NCBI RefSeq assembly: GCF_022827545.1
Contig: NZ_CP094669.1
Span: forward strand, 3,376,001-3,440,000
Reading direction: 5' to 3'
DNA length: 64,000 nucleotides
DNA from: Hymenobacter tibetensis
Lineage (GTDB): Bacteria; Bacteroidota; Bacteroidia; Cytophagales; Hymenobacteraceae
Below are positions 33,306-43,400 of this stretch, piece after piece. Position 1 is the first letter of the stretch, and the number at the start of each line of letters is the position of its first letter. The position numbers were made by a program, and so were the translations under genes. Below the pieces are notes generated by a model. That model was not told the origin of the DNA. It searched no databases and saw only the letters and a program-made list of their open reading frames with translations.

Positions 33306-34112
33306 ATGAAGCACTTGCTAGCATCCGAACGGCCACACAAGGTCGGTTTGCTTTCTCTACTTGTGATGGCGCTGCTAACCTTACAGGTCACTGTAGCCGC
33401 CGCTGCCGATAAAGAGCTCTATCAACTCAGGATTTACCACTTAAAAGACAAGCAGCAGGAAGAGCGGGTCGATGCCTTCTTGAAGGAAGCCTACCTACCC
33501 GCCCTGCACAAGCTCGGCCTCCAGAAAATTGGCGTTTTCAAGCCCATCGGCAACGACACGGCCGTCGACCGCCGGATTATGGTGCTGGTGCCGTTCAAGT
33601 CTTACAGCCAATTGCTGAGCGTGACCGACCGCCTAGAGCAAGACAAAAGCTTCGAGAGCAACAGCCAATACTGGACGGCTGCCTACAACAACCCGCCCTA
33701 TACCCGCCTCGAAGTTGTTCAGATTCAGTCTATGTCGGATAAGCTGCAGTTGCAGGAGCCGCCCTTGAAAGGCCCACGAGCAGAGCGGGTGTACGAGCTG
33801 CGCAGCTACGAAAGCTCCAACGAGAAAATCCACATGAACAAGGTGCAGATGTTTGTGCAGGGCAACGAAATCGGTTTGTTCAAGCGCCTGGGGTTCAACG
33901 GCGTGTTCTACGGCCGGGTAATAGCGGGTAGCCATATGCCCAACCTGATGTACATGACCAGCTTCGAAAATAAAGCCGCCCGCGACGAGCACTGGAAAAC
34001 CTTTGGCTCCGACCCAGAGTGGAAAAAGCTTTCGGCCCTGCCGGAATACCAGAACAACGTTTCCAAGAACCAGCAAATGTTCTTGTACCCTGTCGCGTAC
34101 TCTGATTACTAA
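33306..34112 (+). CDS. NIPSNAP-family protein with signal peptide
   Basis: The 268-residue product has a signal peptide (SLLVMALLTLQVTVAAAA). Two ferredoxin-like NIPSNAP repeats follow: LYQLRIYHLKDKQQEERVDAFLKEAYLPALHKLG and, after residue 160, VYELRSYESSNEKIHMNKVQMF...ARDEHWKTFGSDPEWKKL. NIPSNAP domains form dimeric alpha-beta barrels of uncertain function. Here the protein would be periplasmic. Confidence 0.85.
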   Translation: MKHLLASERPHKVGLLSLLVMALLTLQVTVAAAADKELYQLRIYHLKDKQQEERVDAFLKEAYLPALHKLGLQKIGVFKPIGNDTAVDRRIMVLVPFKSYSQLLSVTDRLEQDKSFESNSQYWTAAYNNPPYTRLEVVQIQSMSDKLQLQEPPLKGPRAERVYELRSYESSNEKIHMNKVQMFVQGNEIGLFKRLGFNGVFYGRVIAGSHMPNLMYMTSFENKAARDEHWKTFGSDPEWKKLSALPEYQNNVSKNQQMFLYPVAYSDY

Positions 34113-34460
34113 GAGGCCATCCAACTAGGCCTTCTCATTCCGACCTGTTCGGATGGGCTACGAATGGTCATCCAACCACAGTACCGCCTGCACTATCACA
34201 GAACGTCATGCTGAGCGCAGTTCCAGTATCTCTAGCTCACCTCCAACACAGGGGCGAAGCGGGCGAGATGCTGGAACTGCGCTCAGCGCGTAATGCCCTG
34301 TTGACACGCCCTTGGCTGCTCCTATTTTCGGTTAGCTTCGGAAGCGCTAAATGCCTACGCAACAACTCAGGTCAGTCGCCCCAAGTGGAACCTGCGGGAG
34401 CGAATCGGGCTTAGGTAGTACTTTCATGCCTGCACCATTGCCACACTCTGTTCCTTACCC
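34113..34460. other. Intergenic region containing an inverted-repeat element
   Basis: No credible gene. The region is occupied by the inverted repeat at 34210-34287 and must contain the promoter of the M3 peptidase. Confidence 0.5.
34210..34287. repeat. Intergenic inverted repeat (GCTGAGCGCAGTTCCAG arms)
   Basis: GCTGAGCGCAGTTCCAG at 34210-34226 is the complement of 34271-34287, and the pairing extends with one mismatch to 23 bases. The left arm is preceded by GAACGTCATG, a decamer also present in the inverted repeat at 36784-36848. Confidence 0.8.
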
Positions 34461-36719
34461 ATGTTTGACTCTAGTACTTTTCCAGGTGGACGGCTGTTTA
34501 CTCATGCGTTGTTCGCCTTTAGTTTAGTTGCCTACGTGAACCCAACGTCTAGCCTGGCCCAAGCGGCCCCTGGCACCACCATAGCCACCCCTGCTAACCC
34601 TCTCCTAGCCTCCTGGACTGGCCCGTATGGCGGCTTTCCGGCCTTCGATAAAATGCAGGCTAACCAATTCAAGCCGGCATTGGAAGCGGCAATGGCTGAG
34701 AACCTGAAGGAAATCCAAGCCATTGCCAGCAACCCGCAGCCCGCTACGTTCGAGAATACCATTGCGGCTCTAGAGCGGGCCGGCAACACGCTGGAGCAAG
34801 TACAAACGGTATATGGCATTTGGTCGGGCTCCTTGAGCAGCCCGGAAATGCAGGCTATTCAGCGCGAAATGGCCCCGCGCATGGCTGCTTTCGGTGACCA
34901 GATAACGCAGAATACGGCGCTGTTCAAGCGCATCGAAACGGTGTACAACTCACCCGACAAGCAGAAGCTGACGCCCGAGCAGCAGCGCCTTACCTACGTG
35001 CGCTACAACGCCTTCGTGCGGGCCGGGGCCAAGCTCGATGCCACCGCCAAAAAGCGCCTGTCGGCCATCAACCAGCAGCTGGCGGGCCTGTTCACCAAAT
35101 TCAGCCAGAACGTGCTAGCCGACGAAACTGACTCGGTGCTGGTGCTGAAAACGCCCGCCGACCTCGGCGGCTTGTCGGCTGGCCTGCGTGATGATGCGGC
35201 CAGCGCGGCTACCACCCGCAAGATTACGGCGCCCGGCGTCATCACCAACACTCGCTCCAGCGTCGAACCGTTCCTGACCTATTCCGACCAGCGCAAGTTG
35301 CGCGAAAAGGCCTGGCGCATGTTCTACAACCGCGGCGACAATGGCGGCGCCCACGACAACAACGCCCTGATTACCGAGATTCTGCAATTACGCGCCGAGC
35401 GGGCCAAGCTTCTGGGCTACAAAACCCACGCCCACCTACGCCTCGACAACACCATGGCCAAAACGCCCGAAGCCGCCATGCAGCTCATGGAGCAGGTGTG
35501 GGCGCCGGCCGTGGCCCGCGTGAAAGAGGAAGTGGCTGACATGCAGGCCCTTGCCAAAAAGGAAGGCGCCCCCGCCGACTTCAAAATCGAGCCCTGGGAC
35601 TACCGCTACTACGCCGAGAAAGTGCGCAAAGCCCGCTACGACCTCGACCAAAACGAAGTACAGCAGTATTTGCAGCTCGACAAAATGCGGGAAGGCATGT
35701 TCTGGGTGGCCGGCGAACTGTTCAACTTCACCTTCAGCCCCGTTACCGATGTGCCCGTGTACCACCCCGACGTGAAGGTGTGGGAAGTGAAAGACAAAAC
35801 CAGCGGCAAGCACGTGGGTCTGTGGTACTTCGACCCCTACGCGCGGCCCGGCAAACGCTCGGGTGCTTGGATGAATGCCTACCGCAAGCAAGAGCGTATG
35901 GGCGGCAAGGAAGTCGCGACTATTGTGTCCAATAACTCCAATTTCGTGAAAGGCAAGGACGGCGCCCCCACCCTCATTTCCTGGACCGACGCCACCACCC
36001 TGTTTCACGAGTTCGGTCACGCCCTGCACGGCTTGTCGTCGAACGTGACCTACCCCACCCTCTCGGGCACCAGCGTGGTGCGCGATTACGTAGAGTTTCC
36101 GTCGCAGGTGCTGGAAAACTGGCTGCCCACGCCGCAGGTGTTGCAGCGCTTTGCCTTGCACTACCAAACCGGCAAGCCCATTCCGCAGGCCCTCGTCGAC
36201 CGTATCGAAAAGGCTTCCACCTTCAACCAGGGCTTCGAGACCACCGAGTTCTTGGCCAGTGCCCTCATCGACATGAAACTGCACTTGGCCGGCGACCAGA
36301 AGATTGACGCCGACAAGTTCGAGCGCGAAACCCTGGCGCAGTTGGGCATGCCGAGCGAGATTGTGATGCGCCACCGCACACCGCAGTTCTCGCACGTTTT
36401 CTCGTCCGATGGCTACTCGGCTGGCTACTACAGCTACCTGTGGTCGGTGGTGCTGGCCTCCGATGCGTATGGTGCCTTCACCGAAGCCGGCGGCCCCTAC
36501 GACAAAGCCGTCGGCCAGCGCCTAACCAAGTACATCTTCTCGGTCGGCAATACTGTGGACCCCGCCGACGCTTACCGCAGCTTCCGCGGCCGCGACCCGA
36601 AAATTGATGCCCTCATGCGGGAGCGTGGCTTCCCGATGAAAGGCGCAAAAGCTGGCAGTAAGCAAGGTCCGGGTAGGCCAGTTGACGTACTGCCGAGGCA
36701 GCAAGCAAAGCGCAAGTAG
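34461..36719 (+). CDS. dcp: M3-family peptidyl-dipeptidase (Dcp-like)
   Basis: The 752-residue metallopeptidase has a signal peptide (HALFAFSLVAYVNPTSSLAQA). The catalytic HEFGHALHG motif is at residues 516-524, where two His and one Glu bind zinc and activate water, followed by EFPSQVLENW supplying the third ligand. Upstream YFDPYARPGKRSGAWMNAY is typical of Dcp. It removes C-terminal dipeptides from oligopeptides in the periplasm. A basic tail of about 25 residues (KAGSKQGPGRP...) extends beyond the usual end. Confidence 0.92.
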   Translation: MFDSSTFPGGRLFTHALFAFSLVAYVNPTSSLAQAAPGTTIATPANPLLASWTGPYGGFPAFDKMQANQFKPALEAAMAENLKEIQAIASNPQPATFENTIAALERAGNTLEQVQTVYGIWSGSLSSPEMQAIQREMAPRMAAFGDQITQNTALFKRIETVYNSPDKQKLTPEQQRLTYVRYNAFVRAGAKLDATAKKRLSAINQQLAGLFTKFSQNVLADETDSVLVLKTPADLGGLSAGLRDDAASAATTRKITAPGVITNTRSSVEPFLTYSDQRKLREKAWRMFYNRGDNGGAHDNNALITEILQLRAERAKLLGYKTHAHLRLDNTMAKTPEAAMQLMEQVWAPAVARVKEEVADMQALAKKEGAPADFKIEPWDYRYYAEKVRKARYDLDQNEVQQYLQLDKMREGMFWVAGELFNFTFSPVTDVPVYHPDVKVWEVKDKTSGKHVGLWYFDPYARPGKRSGAWMNAYRKQERMGGKEVATIVSNNSNFVKGKDGAPTLISWTDATTLFHEFGHALHGLSSNVTYPTLSGTSVVRDYVEFPSQVLENWLPTPQVLQRFALHYQTGKPIPQALVDRIEKASTFNQGFETTEFLASALIDMKLHLAGDQKIDADKFERETLAQLGMPSEIVMRHRTPQFSHVFSSDGYSAGYYSYLWSVVLASDAYGAFTEAGGPYDKAVGQRLTKYIFSVGNTVDPADAYRSFRGRDPKIDALMRERGFPMKGAKAGSKQGPGRPVDVLPRQQAKRK

Positions 36720-36747
36720 CAGAGTTTGTCTTTCGTTATAGCTTCAG

Positions 36748-36776
36748 GAAAGCCCCATTATTGGGGCTTTCTTTTT
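36748..36776 (+). terminator. Rho-independent terminator after the M3 peptidase
   Basis: GAAAGCCCC-ATTA-TTGGGGCTTTC followed by TTTTT, 28 bases past the stop. Confidence 0.9.
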
Positions 36777-36783
36777 GCGTCAA

Positions 36784-36848
36784 GCGTAATTGTAGGAGAA
36801 CGTCATGTAGAGGCGGAGCCGAAGCATGACGTTCTCCTACAATTACGC
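36784..36848. repeat. 24-bp perfect inverted repeat
   Basis: Bases 36784-36807 are the exact complement of 36825-36848 around a 17-base loop (GCGTAATTGTAGG...CGTCATG arms). The length and perfection exceed a normal terminator, and there is no U tract. It shares GAACGTCATG with the element at 34.2 kb. Confidence 0.85.
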
Positions 36849-36972
36849 ACTGGCGACTTTCCAAAGGACTCTTTATTCTGCCAACCTTAATGCATGGGGA
36901 ATAAAGCCTTGAACCACCATGCAGCCTCTGTGGCCTCACTGCTCTTTTGCGCTTTCTCGAAGCATAGTTGCC

Positions 36973-37020
36973 AACTATCCTGATTAGCTAAATTCAGGAA
37001 GCTAGCTAATCAGGATAGTT
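36973..37020. repeat. 18-bp perfect inverted repeat before the SNF2 gene
   Basis: AACTATCCTGATTAGCTA (36973-36990) is the exact complement of 37003-37020. It ends 30 bases before the helicase start codon, so it would form a hairpin in the leader or act as a protein-binding site. Confidence 0.75.
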
Positions 37021-37050
37021 ACCTACCTTGCGGGGCTGCAACTTCTATTT

Positions 37051-40000
37051 ATGTCGAAGCCCACGGAAACACCGCCTTTACCCAACGGCACCCCGCATCC
37101 ACACCAGTATTTTCTGGCGGCTGCTACGGTTTCCACGCTCACCGACGCTGCTGTGGCCCGGCACTACCCACCGCTATTCGTTACCGACTCTTACGCCCTG
37201 ACGGCCGTTCAGCCGGAAAGTCTAACGCTGGATTTCGGTTCGTTTACCAGCTCGGCACCCGCTCCCGGCCTGTCACGATTTCCTTCGGTGATTGTAGAGC
37301 AGCAGGCGCAGGGAGTACTACTTTCCTGTGCCTGCCTCACGGAAAAAACCACCTTGTGCGAGCACCAAGCGCAAGTGCTGCTTAGCGTGATGCGCCGCAA
37401 AGAGTTCCGGGTGTTCTTCGACCCGGCACAGCGCCGCACGCTGCTGCAAGCCACCGCCCGCGACTACGGTCTGGAGCACGCGCCCGACTTGGACGAGCAT
37501 TTTCAGCTAACCTACGTGCGGCCCTCGGTGGTGGTAAGCCCGCGGCACGCCGGGCTCTACCCCGTCACGGCGGCGACCAAGCAGGAACTGGTGGGGCAGC
37601 TGTTGCCGCAGCGCCATAACGTGCTGCCTACGCCCGATGAAACACGACGCTTTGTGGTGTTTGGCAAACACAAGTACTACGGCCACCTAACCATTCAGCT
37701 GGCGGAAGCGCCGTTTACGCCGGCTGGCAAAGTCAAGAATCCGGTAGCAGTCCTCAACCCCTTGGATGCTAGCTGGAAAACTGATGATGCGGCAGAATTG
37801 AAGTTTTACACCGGCCTGGCCCGCTTCCAAAACAACTACGACGACTCCCGCTCCACGGTGGCCGTGGAGGCGCTACGGGCGGTGTTGCACAACCCCATCA
37901 GCCTGCCCATTTTCGGCCACAACCCTACCGTATCGGAGAAGCTGACGGCACCTTCGCTCACGCGGCTGCGGCTGCGCACGGCTCCGGCCGACTTACGCTT
38001 ATCCGTGCATCTGAAGGGGGAATTTTACGAGGTAACGGGGGTGCTGCAACTCGATAAGCAGCCGGTGGACCTGAAAACGCTGGCGGTACGCTACGACTAT
38101 TTTGTGGTGGTGCAGGAGGTGTTGTACCTGGTGGAAGACCCGGACATTTGGCGGGTTATCGAGTTTTTCAAGAAGCGCAACAACACCCTGCTTGTCCACC
38201 AAAGCAAGTTTGCGGAGTTTCAGTTGGACGTGCTGGCCAACCTGGAAGACCGGCTGCGCATCACCTACTCCTACGCCCGCCCTGCCACGCCCCAACAGCT
38301 CCTGTCCAGCGGCTTTCTAGAGGCGCCCGAGAAGCTGCTCTACCTCACCGATGCTGGCGCGCATGTAGAGGTGCTGCCCGTGATGCGCTACGGCACGATG
38401 GAGGTTTCTATTCTATCGCGCAAGCAGCTATTCGGGGTGGATGAGCTAGGCAACCCGTTTGCGCTGGAGCGTGACGAGGTGCAGGAACAGCGCTTCGCCG
38501 CGGCCCTGCTGCGCCACTACCCCGAGTTTCAGGAGCAGATGCAGTACAGCTCCTTGTATGTACCCAAGGCACTGTTTTTGGAGGAAGAATGGTTTCTGAC
38601 AGCTTTCGAGGACTGGCAAAATCAGCAGATCAGCATCCTCGGCTTCAACCAGCTCAAGAAAAACGACCTCAACCCGAACCGGGCGCGCATCTCGGTGCGC
38701 GTAACCGGCGAAACCAACTGGTTTGACACCCAGCTCCGGGTCCGCTTCGGCAAGCAAAAAGCCACCCTCAAGCAACTGCATCAAGCCGTCCGCAATAAAA
38801 GCCACTATGTGCGCCTCGACGACGGCACCCGCGGCATCCTGCCCAAAGAATGGGTGGAAAAGTTTGCGCGCTACTTCGCCGCCGGCCACGTCGTGGATGA
38901 CCAACTCCGAACGCCCAGCATCAATTTCTCGGCCATTCAGGAACTCTACGACCCCGAAGCTCTAGCCGCCGAAGCGCAAGCGCAGCTAGCCACCTACCAA
39001 CACGCAGTAGTTGACTTGGCCGCCATCGAGCCCGTGGCGGTGCCGCCCGGCTTGCAGGCCACCATGCGTGAGTACCAGCGGCAGGGCCTCAACTGGCTGA
39101 ACTTCCTGGATACGTTCAACTTCGGTGGCTGCCTCGCCGATGATATGGGCCTCGGCAAAACCTTGCAAGTATTGGCCTTCATCCTACTCCAACGCGCCAA
39201 AGGCCGCACGGCCGCCAACTTGGTGGTTGTCCCTACTTCGCTGGTGTTCAACTGGCAGGCCGAGGTGAAGAAGTTTGCACCGGCGTTGCGCGTACACGTG
39301 CTGCACGGCACCGCCCGCAGCCTCACCCCCAAGGAGTTTGAGGCCTTTGACATTGTGCTGACCACCTACAACACCATGGTTTCCGACGTTCGGCAGCTCA
39401 AGGAATACTGCTTCAACTACGTGTTTCTGGACGAGTCGCAGGCCATCAAGAACCCGGAGTCGCAGCGCTACAAGGCGGCTTGTTTGCTGCAAGCCCGTAA
39501 CCGGGTGGTGCTTACGGGTACGCCCGTAGAGAACAATACCTTCGATTTGTACGGGCAGCTTTCTTTTGCCTGCCCTGGCTTACTCGGCAGCAAGCAGCAC
39601 TTCAACGACATCTATGGGAGCCCCATCGACAAGTTCAAGGACGACAAGAAGGCGCGGGCGCTGCAACGCAAAATCAGCCCTTTCGTGCTGCGCCGCACTA
39701 AGGCCCAAGTGGCCCGCGAGCTACCCGACAAAACCGAGATGGTGCTCTACTGCGAAATGGCCGACGAGCAGCGGCGTATCTATGAAGCCTGCAAAAAAGA
39801 GTACCACGACCTGCTGATGGGCATTCACGAGGAAAACCTACCCAAAAGCAGCATGCACATCTTGCAAGGCCTCACCAAGCTGCGCCAGATCTGCAACTCC
39901 CCCGCCCTACTGCCCGACGAAGCCAGCTACGGCCACCAGTCCGCCAAGCTGGATGCTCTAATGGAAGAAATCCGCAGCAAGGCTCCGCAGCACAAAATCC

Positions 40001-40443
40001 TGGTTTTCTCGCAGTTCGTGACCATGCTCGACCTCATCAAGCAAGAGTTACAAACGCATGGCATAGCCTTCGAGTACCTAACCGGCCAAACCAGAAACCG
40101 CGCTGCCACCGTCAACAACTTCCAGCAAAACGAGGCTGTGCGCGTGTTTCTAGTAAGCCTAAAAGCGGGCGGCACCGGCTTGAACCTCACCGAAGCCGAC
40201 TACGTGTACCTCGTGGACCCGTGGTGGAACCCGGCCGTGGAAAACCAGGCCATTGACCGCAGCCACCGCATCGGCCAAGACAAAGCCGTGGTAGCCGTGC
40301 GCCTCATCTGCCCCGACACCATCGAAGAAAAAATTATGAAGCTCCAGGAAATGAAGCGCGAACTAGCCGACGGCCTTATCAAGACCGACGCCGGCTTTAT
40401 CAAGGCGCTAACTCAACAAGAGTTGCTGGATTTATTCAATTAG
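37051..40443 (+). CDS. SWIM zinc-finger SNF2-family helicase
   Basis: The 1,130-residue protein has an N-terminal SWIM-type zinc finger (CACLTEKTTLCEH, about residues 93-107), a long middle domain and a C-terminal SNF2 ATPase. Walker A is ADDMGLGKTLQV (about 695-706), motif II is DESQ in LDESQAIKNPES, and motifs III-VI are LTGTPVENN, LVFSQF, SLKAGGTGLNL and QAIDRSHRIGQ. It is a double-stranded DNA translocase of the RapA/HepA-like SNF2 superfamily. No restriction or defence partners are adjacent, so a general transcription or repair role is more likely. Confidence 0.93.
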   Translation: MSKPTETPPLPNGTPHPHQYFLAAATVSTLTDAAVARHYPPLFVTDSYALTAVQPESLTLDFGSFTSSAPAPGLSRFPSVIVEQQAQGVLLSCACLTEKTTLCEHQAQVLLSVMRRKEFRVFFDPAQRRTLLQATARDYGLEHAPDLDEHFQLTYVRPSVVVSPRHAGLYPVTAATKQELVGQLLPQRHNVLPTPDETRRFVVFGKHKYYGHLTIQLAEAPFTPAGKVKNPVAVLNPLDASWKTDDAAELKFYTGLARFQNNYDDSRSTVAVEALRAVLHNPISLPIFGHNPTVSEKLTAPSLTRLRLRTAPADLRLSVHLKGEFYEVTGVLQLDKQPVDLKTLAVRYDYFVVVQEVLYLVEDPDIWRVIEFFKKRNNTLLVHQSKFAEFQLDVLANLEDRLRITYSYARPATPQQLLSSGFLEAPEKLLYLTDAGAHVEVLPVMRYGTMEVSILSRKQLFGVDELGNPFALERDEVQEQRFAAALLRHYPEFQEQMQYSSLYVPKALFLEEEWFLTAFEDWQNQQISILGFNQLKKNDLNPNRARISVRVTGETNWFDTQLRVRFGKQKATLKQLHQAVRNKSHYVRLDDGTRGILPKEWVEKFARYFAAGHVVDDQLRTPSINFSAIQELYDPEALAAEAQAQLATYQHAVVDLAAIEPVAVPPGLQATMREYQRQGLNWLNFLDTFNFGGCLADDMGLGKTLQVLAFILLQRAKGRTAANLVVVPTSLVFNWQAEVKKFAPALRVHVLHGTARSLTPKEFEAFDIVLTTYNTMVSDVRQLKEYCFNYVFLDESQAIKNPESQRYKAACLLQARNRVVLTGTPVENNTFDLYGQLSFACPGLLGSKQHFNDIYGSPIDKFKDDKKARALQRKISPFVLRRTKAQVARELPDKTEMVLYCEMADEQRRIYEACKKEYHDLLMGIHEENLPKSSMHILQGLTKLRQICNSPALLPDEASYGHQSAKLDALMEEIRSKAPQHKILVFSQFVTMLDLIKQELQTHGIAFEYLTGQTRNRAATVNNFQQNEAVRVFLVSLKAGGTGLNLTEADYVYLVDPWWNPAVENQAIDRSHRIGQDKAVVAVRLICPDTIEEKIMKLQEMKRELADGLIKTDAGFIKALTQQELLDLFN

Positions 40444-40483
40444 CTAGCGCACGTTGCAGAGTAATTGCAACGTGCGCTAGCTA
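40441..40483. terminator. 18-bp perfect hairpin between convergent genes
   Basis: TAGCTAGCGCACGTTGCA, beginning at the helicase stop codon, pairs exactly with 40466-40483 around GAGTAAT. No long U tract follows, so termination is likely but not certain. Confidence 0.6.
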
Positions 40484-40494
40484 GTTGCCTACGC

Positions 40495-43400
40495 TTAGCG
40501 CGTGACGAGCAACTTCACCGTTTCGCGCTTGTTGTTGACTCGTAGCACGCACGTGTACAAGCCCGCGGTTAGCTTCTGGCTGTTGAGCGGCAGCTCATAC
40601 CGCTGACCTTTGCGCACGGTGCCCTCGTACAAGCTGGCTACCTGTTGGCCCAGTTGGTTGTAGACCAGCACCTGCGCGGCCCCATTCTGCACTGGCCGGA
40701 AACTCACCGAGGCTTGGTCGGCAGCTGGGTTAGGGTACACCAACAGGTCCTGCACAGCAGCGCTAGTGGCAGCCAAAGCTGGGCGAGTAGTTAAAATAGC
40801 AGCCGGGGCGCTAAGCTGATTGTATTTGATGATGAGGTAGTCGGGGTCGGAGCTAGTGGTGAAGGCGGTGCCGCCCACGTAGACATTGCCAGTAGCATCC
40901 ACTACTATACCAACCGGCCTGTTGTTGGTGATGCTGGGACTGTTGTCGCGCGTTTCCCACAGGACCTGGCCGCTGGCCCCGGCGTACTTGATGGTGTTGT
41001 AGTTGATGCTACCGGCAACGGAAATGCCCGTTACGTAGGCGTTGCCGGCACCATCCGTAGCCAGATCAACGGCCTGATCGGTGCTATTGCCAGCTCCGTT
41101 GATGACCTGCCAGAGCTGCTGGCCGGTAGCCCCATCACACTTGGCCGTCACCCACACGCGCTGGTTACTACTACCATTGAGGAAGCCCGTGCCAGTCACC
41201 AACACGTTGCCGGCCGCATCGGCCGCTATGGCGGCGCCGTCGGCGAAGTATTGGGCGGTCCAGAGGAGTTGACCGCCGGGCGAATACTTGAGCGTGTTCG
41301 TACCCGTCACGTACACGTTGCCCGTTGCATCTACGGCTATGTCGGTGGGGTTTTCTTGGCGCACGGGGTCGTTGTATCGCGCCTCCCACAGTTCCTCGCC
41401 ACCAGCCGAGTACTTGATGGTGACCATGATAAAGTCGTTCGGTGGTGGCGCCGAAGAAGTTCCGGTTACGTACACATTGCCAGCGGCATCCAGCGTTATG
41501 CGAGAAGGCACCTCGTTGCTACTGACCCCCTGACCAAAATACTGTCTGCGCCAAAGCTGCTCGCCGCTGGGAGAATATTTGATGGTCGTGTAATCGTAGC
41601 GAGTAGAAAGGCCCATGACCGAAGCACCCGTGACGTACGCGTTGCCGACCGCATCGACCACCAAGTCTTTCACCTCGTTTCCGCGGTTCAGGGTACTTCC
41701 GAAGTAGCGTCTGCTCCAAATTACTTTTCCACTGGCACCGTCGTATTTAATAGTATAGTACTCGTTGTTATTGGTGCCGGCCATGTACACATTGCCGGCC
41801 GCATCCATGTCCACCACCGGGTTACTCTCGAGAGTTAGTGCAATCGGAAGGCGTGCCTCCCAGAGCTTTTGCCCGCTAGCCGTGTACTTGACAGTGGCAT
41901 AGACGAGGATGCCCCGAACGTTGCGGGAGCGGCCCGTCACGGCTACGTTGCCGGCCGGATCCACGGCCATGTCCGTGGCCTGGCTGGGAATACCGCCAAG
42001 CCGGGTGCCTTCATAACGAGTGGCCCACAGCTGTTCACCGCTGCTTTGGTCGTACTGAAGGGTGGCATAGTCGAAGTTGTTGGGGCCGGCAAACGAAGTA
42101 CCCGTGACTGCCACCCCGCCGTTTCCGGTCACGGCGATGCTGGTTGGTTCGTCGTCACCGTTGGCGGGGCCACTGTAGCGACTAACCCAGGTGGAGCGAC
42201 CCACGAATTGCTCTATATACCGCACGGTAACGTAGTCGCACTGGCTGCCTTGATACGAGCGCCCGGTTACATACACGTTGCGGTTTGCATCTACGGCGAG
42301 GTCAGTAGCTTCGTCGTAACTTCTATCAGGCCCAGCATAACTGTTTCCCCACCGTGTCTGTCCGGTGGTCCCGATGTACTGGATAGTCATGTAGTTCCAG
42401 TCGCCGTTTCCGGTATCCGCGTAGCCCGTAACGGTCACGTTGCCGACGTTATCTACTACGACAGCCGTGGCTTCGTCGTAGCTATTGCCGTTGCCATTGT
42501 AGCGGGCAGTCCAGAGTTGCTGGCCGCTGCTGGTGTAGCGCACGGTGGCATAGTCGTAGCTGGTGCCGCTGTCGGAGGTACCCGTTATGGCTACGTTGCC
42601 AGCCGCATCCACGGCCAGGTCGCGCACCAAGTCGTAGCTGTTGGCGGGGCCGTTGTAGGCCGCCTCCCATACCTGGGCGCCACTGCTGCCGGCGTACTTG
42701 AGGGTAGTATAATTGCTCTGGTTGCCGTTGTAGGCAGTGCCCGTTACGTACACGTCGCCGGCGCCATCAACGCCTAAGGTGGTGGGCACCTCGTCGCTGG
42801 TTCCGCTACCAGTGTAGCGCGTTGCCCAAAGCTGAGTGCCACTCTCCGAATATTTCACCGTCGCGTAGTCGTAGCTGGTGGTGGGGCCATTGTAGGAAGT
42901 CCCGGTTACGTACACATTGCCGGCGGCGTCCACGGCCAGGCTGGTGGCCAGATCGTCTCGGTTGGCGGGGCCGTTATAGCGGGCCGTCCACAGTTGCTGG
43001 CCAGCGGCCGAGTACTTGATGGTGGTGTAGTCATAAGTGCCGAAGTTCTCCACTGAATAGCCGGTCACGTACACATTGCCACTGGCATCCACGGCTATGT
43101 CGGTGGCTATATCGTCTTGGCTACCAGGGCCGTTAAAACTAGCTACCCATTGCTGTTGACCACTAGGTGAATATTTCACCGTGACGTAGTTGTAGTCGCC
43201 GGGCGATGCTTCGAGGGAGGTATATTCTTCAAACGAGTAGCCAGTAACATACACATTGCCGGCAGGGTCCACGGCCGTGCTGGTGGCCACGTCGAAGCTT
43301 GTTTCGGGTGCATTGTAGCGGGCTACCCACTGCTCACTTACCGGGCCCGAAGCCACACCCTGCGCACGAACTGCATGCGCCAGGTCGGCCGGTTTGAGGG

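Noticed and set aside
37051..40443. SNF2 helicase as part of a phage-defence island
   Set aside because: Neighbours are a peptidase and propeller genes. No nuclease, methylase or phospholipase partner typical of DISARM or similar systems is present.
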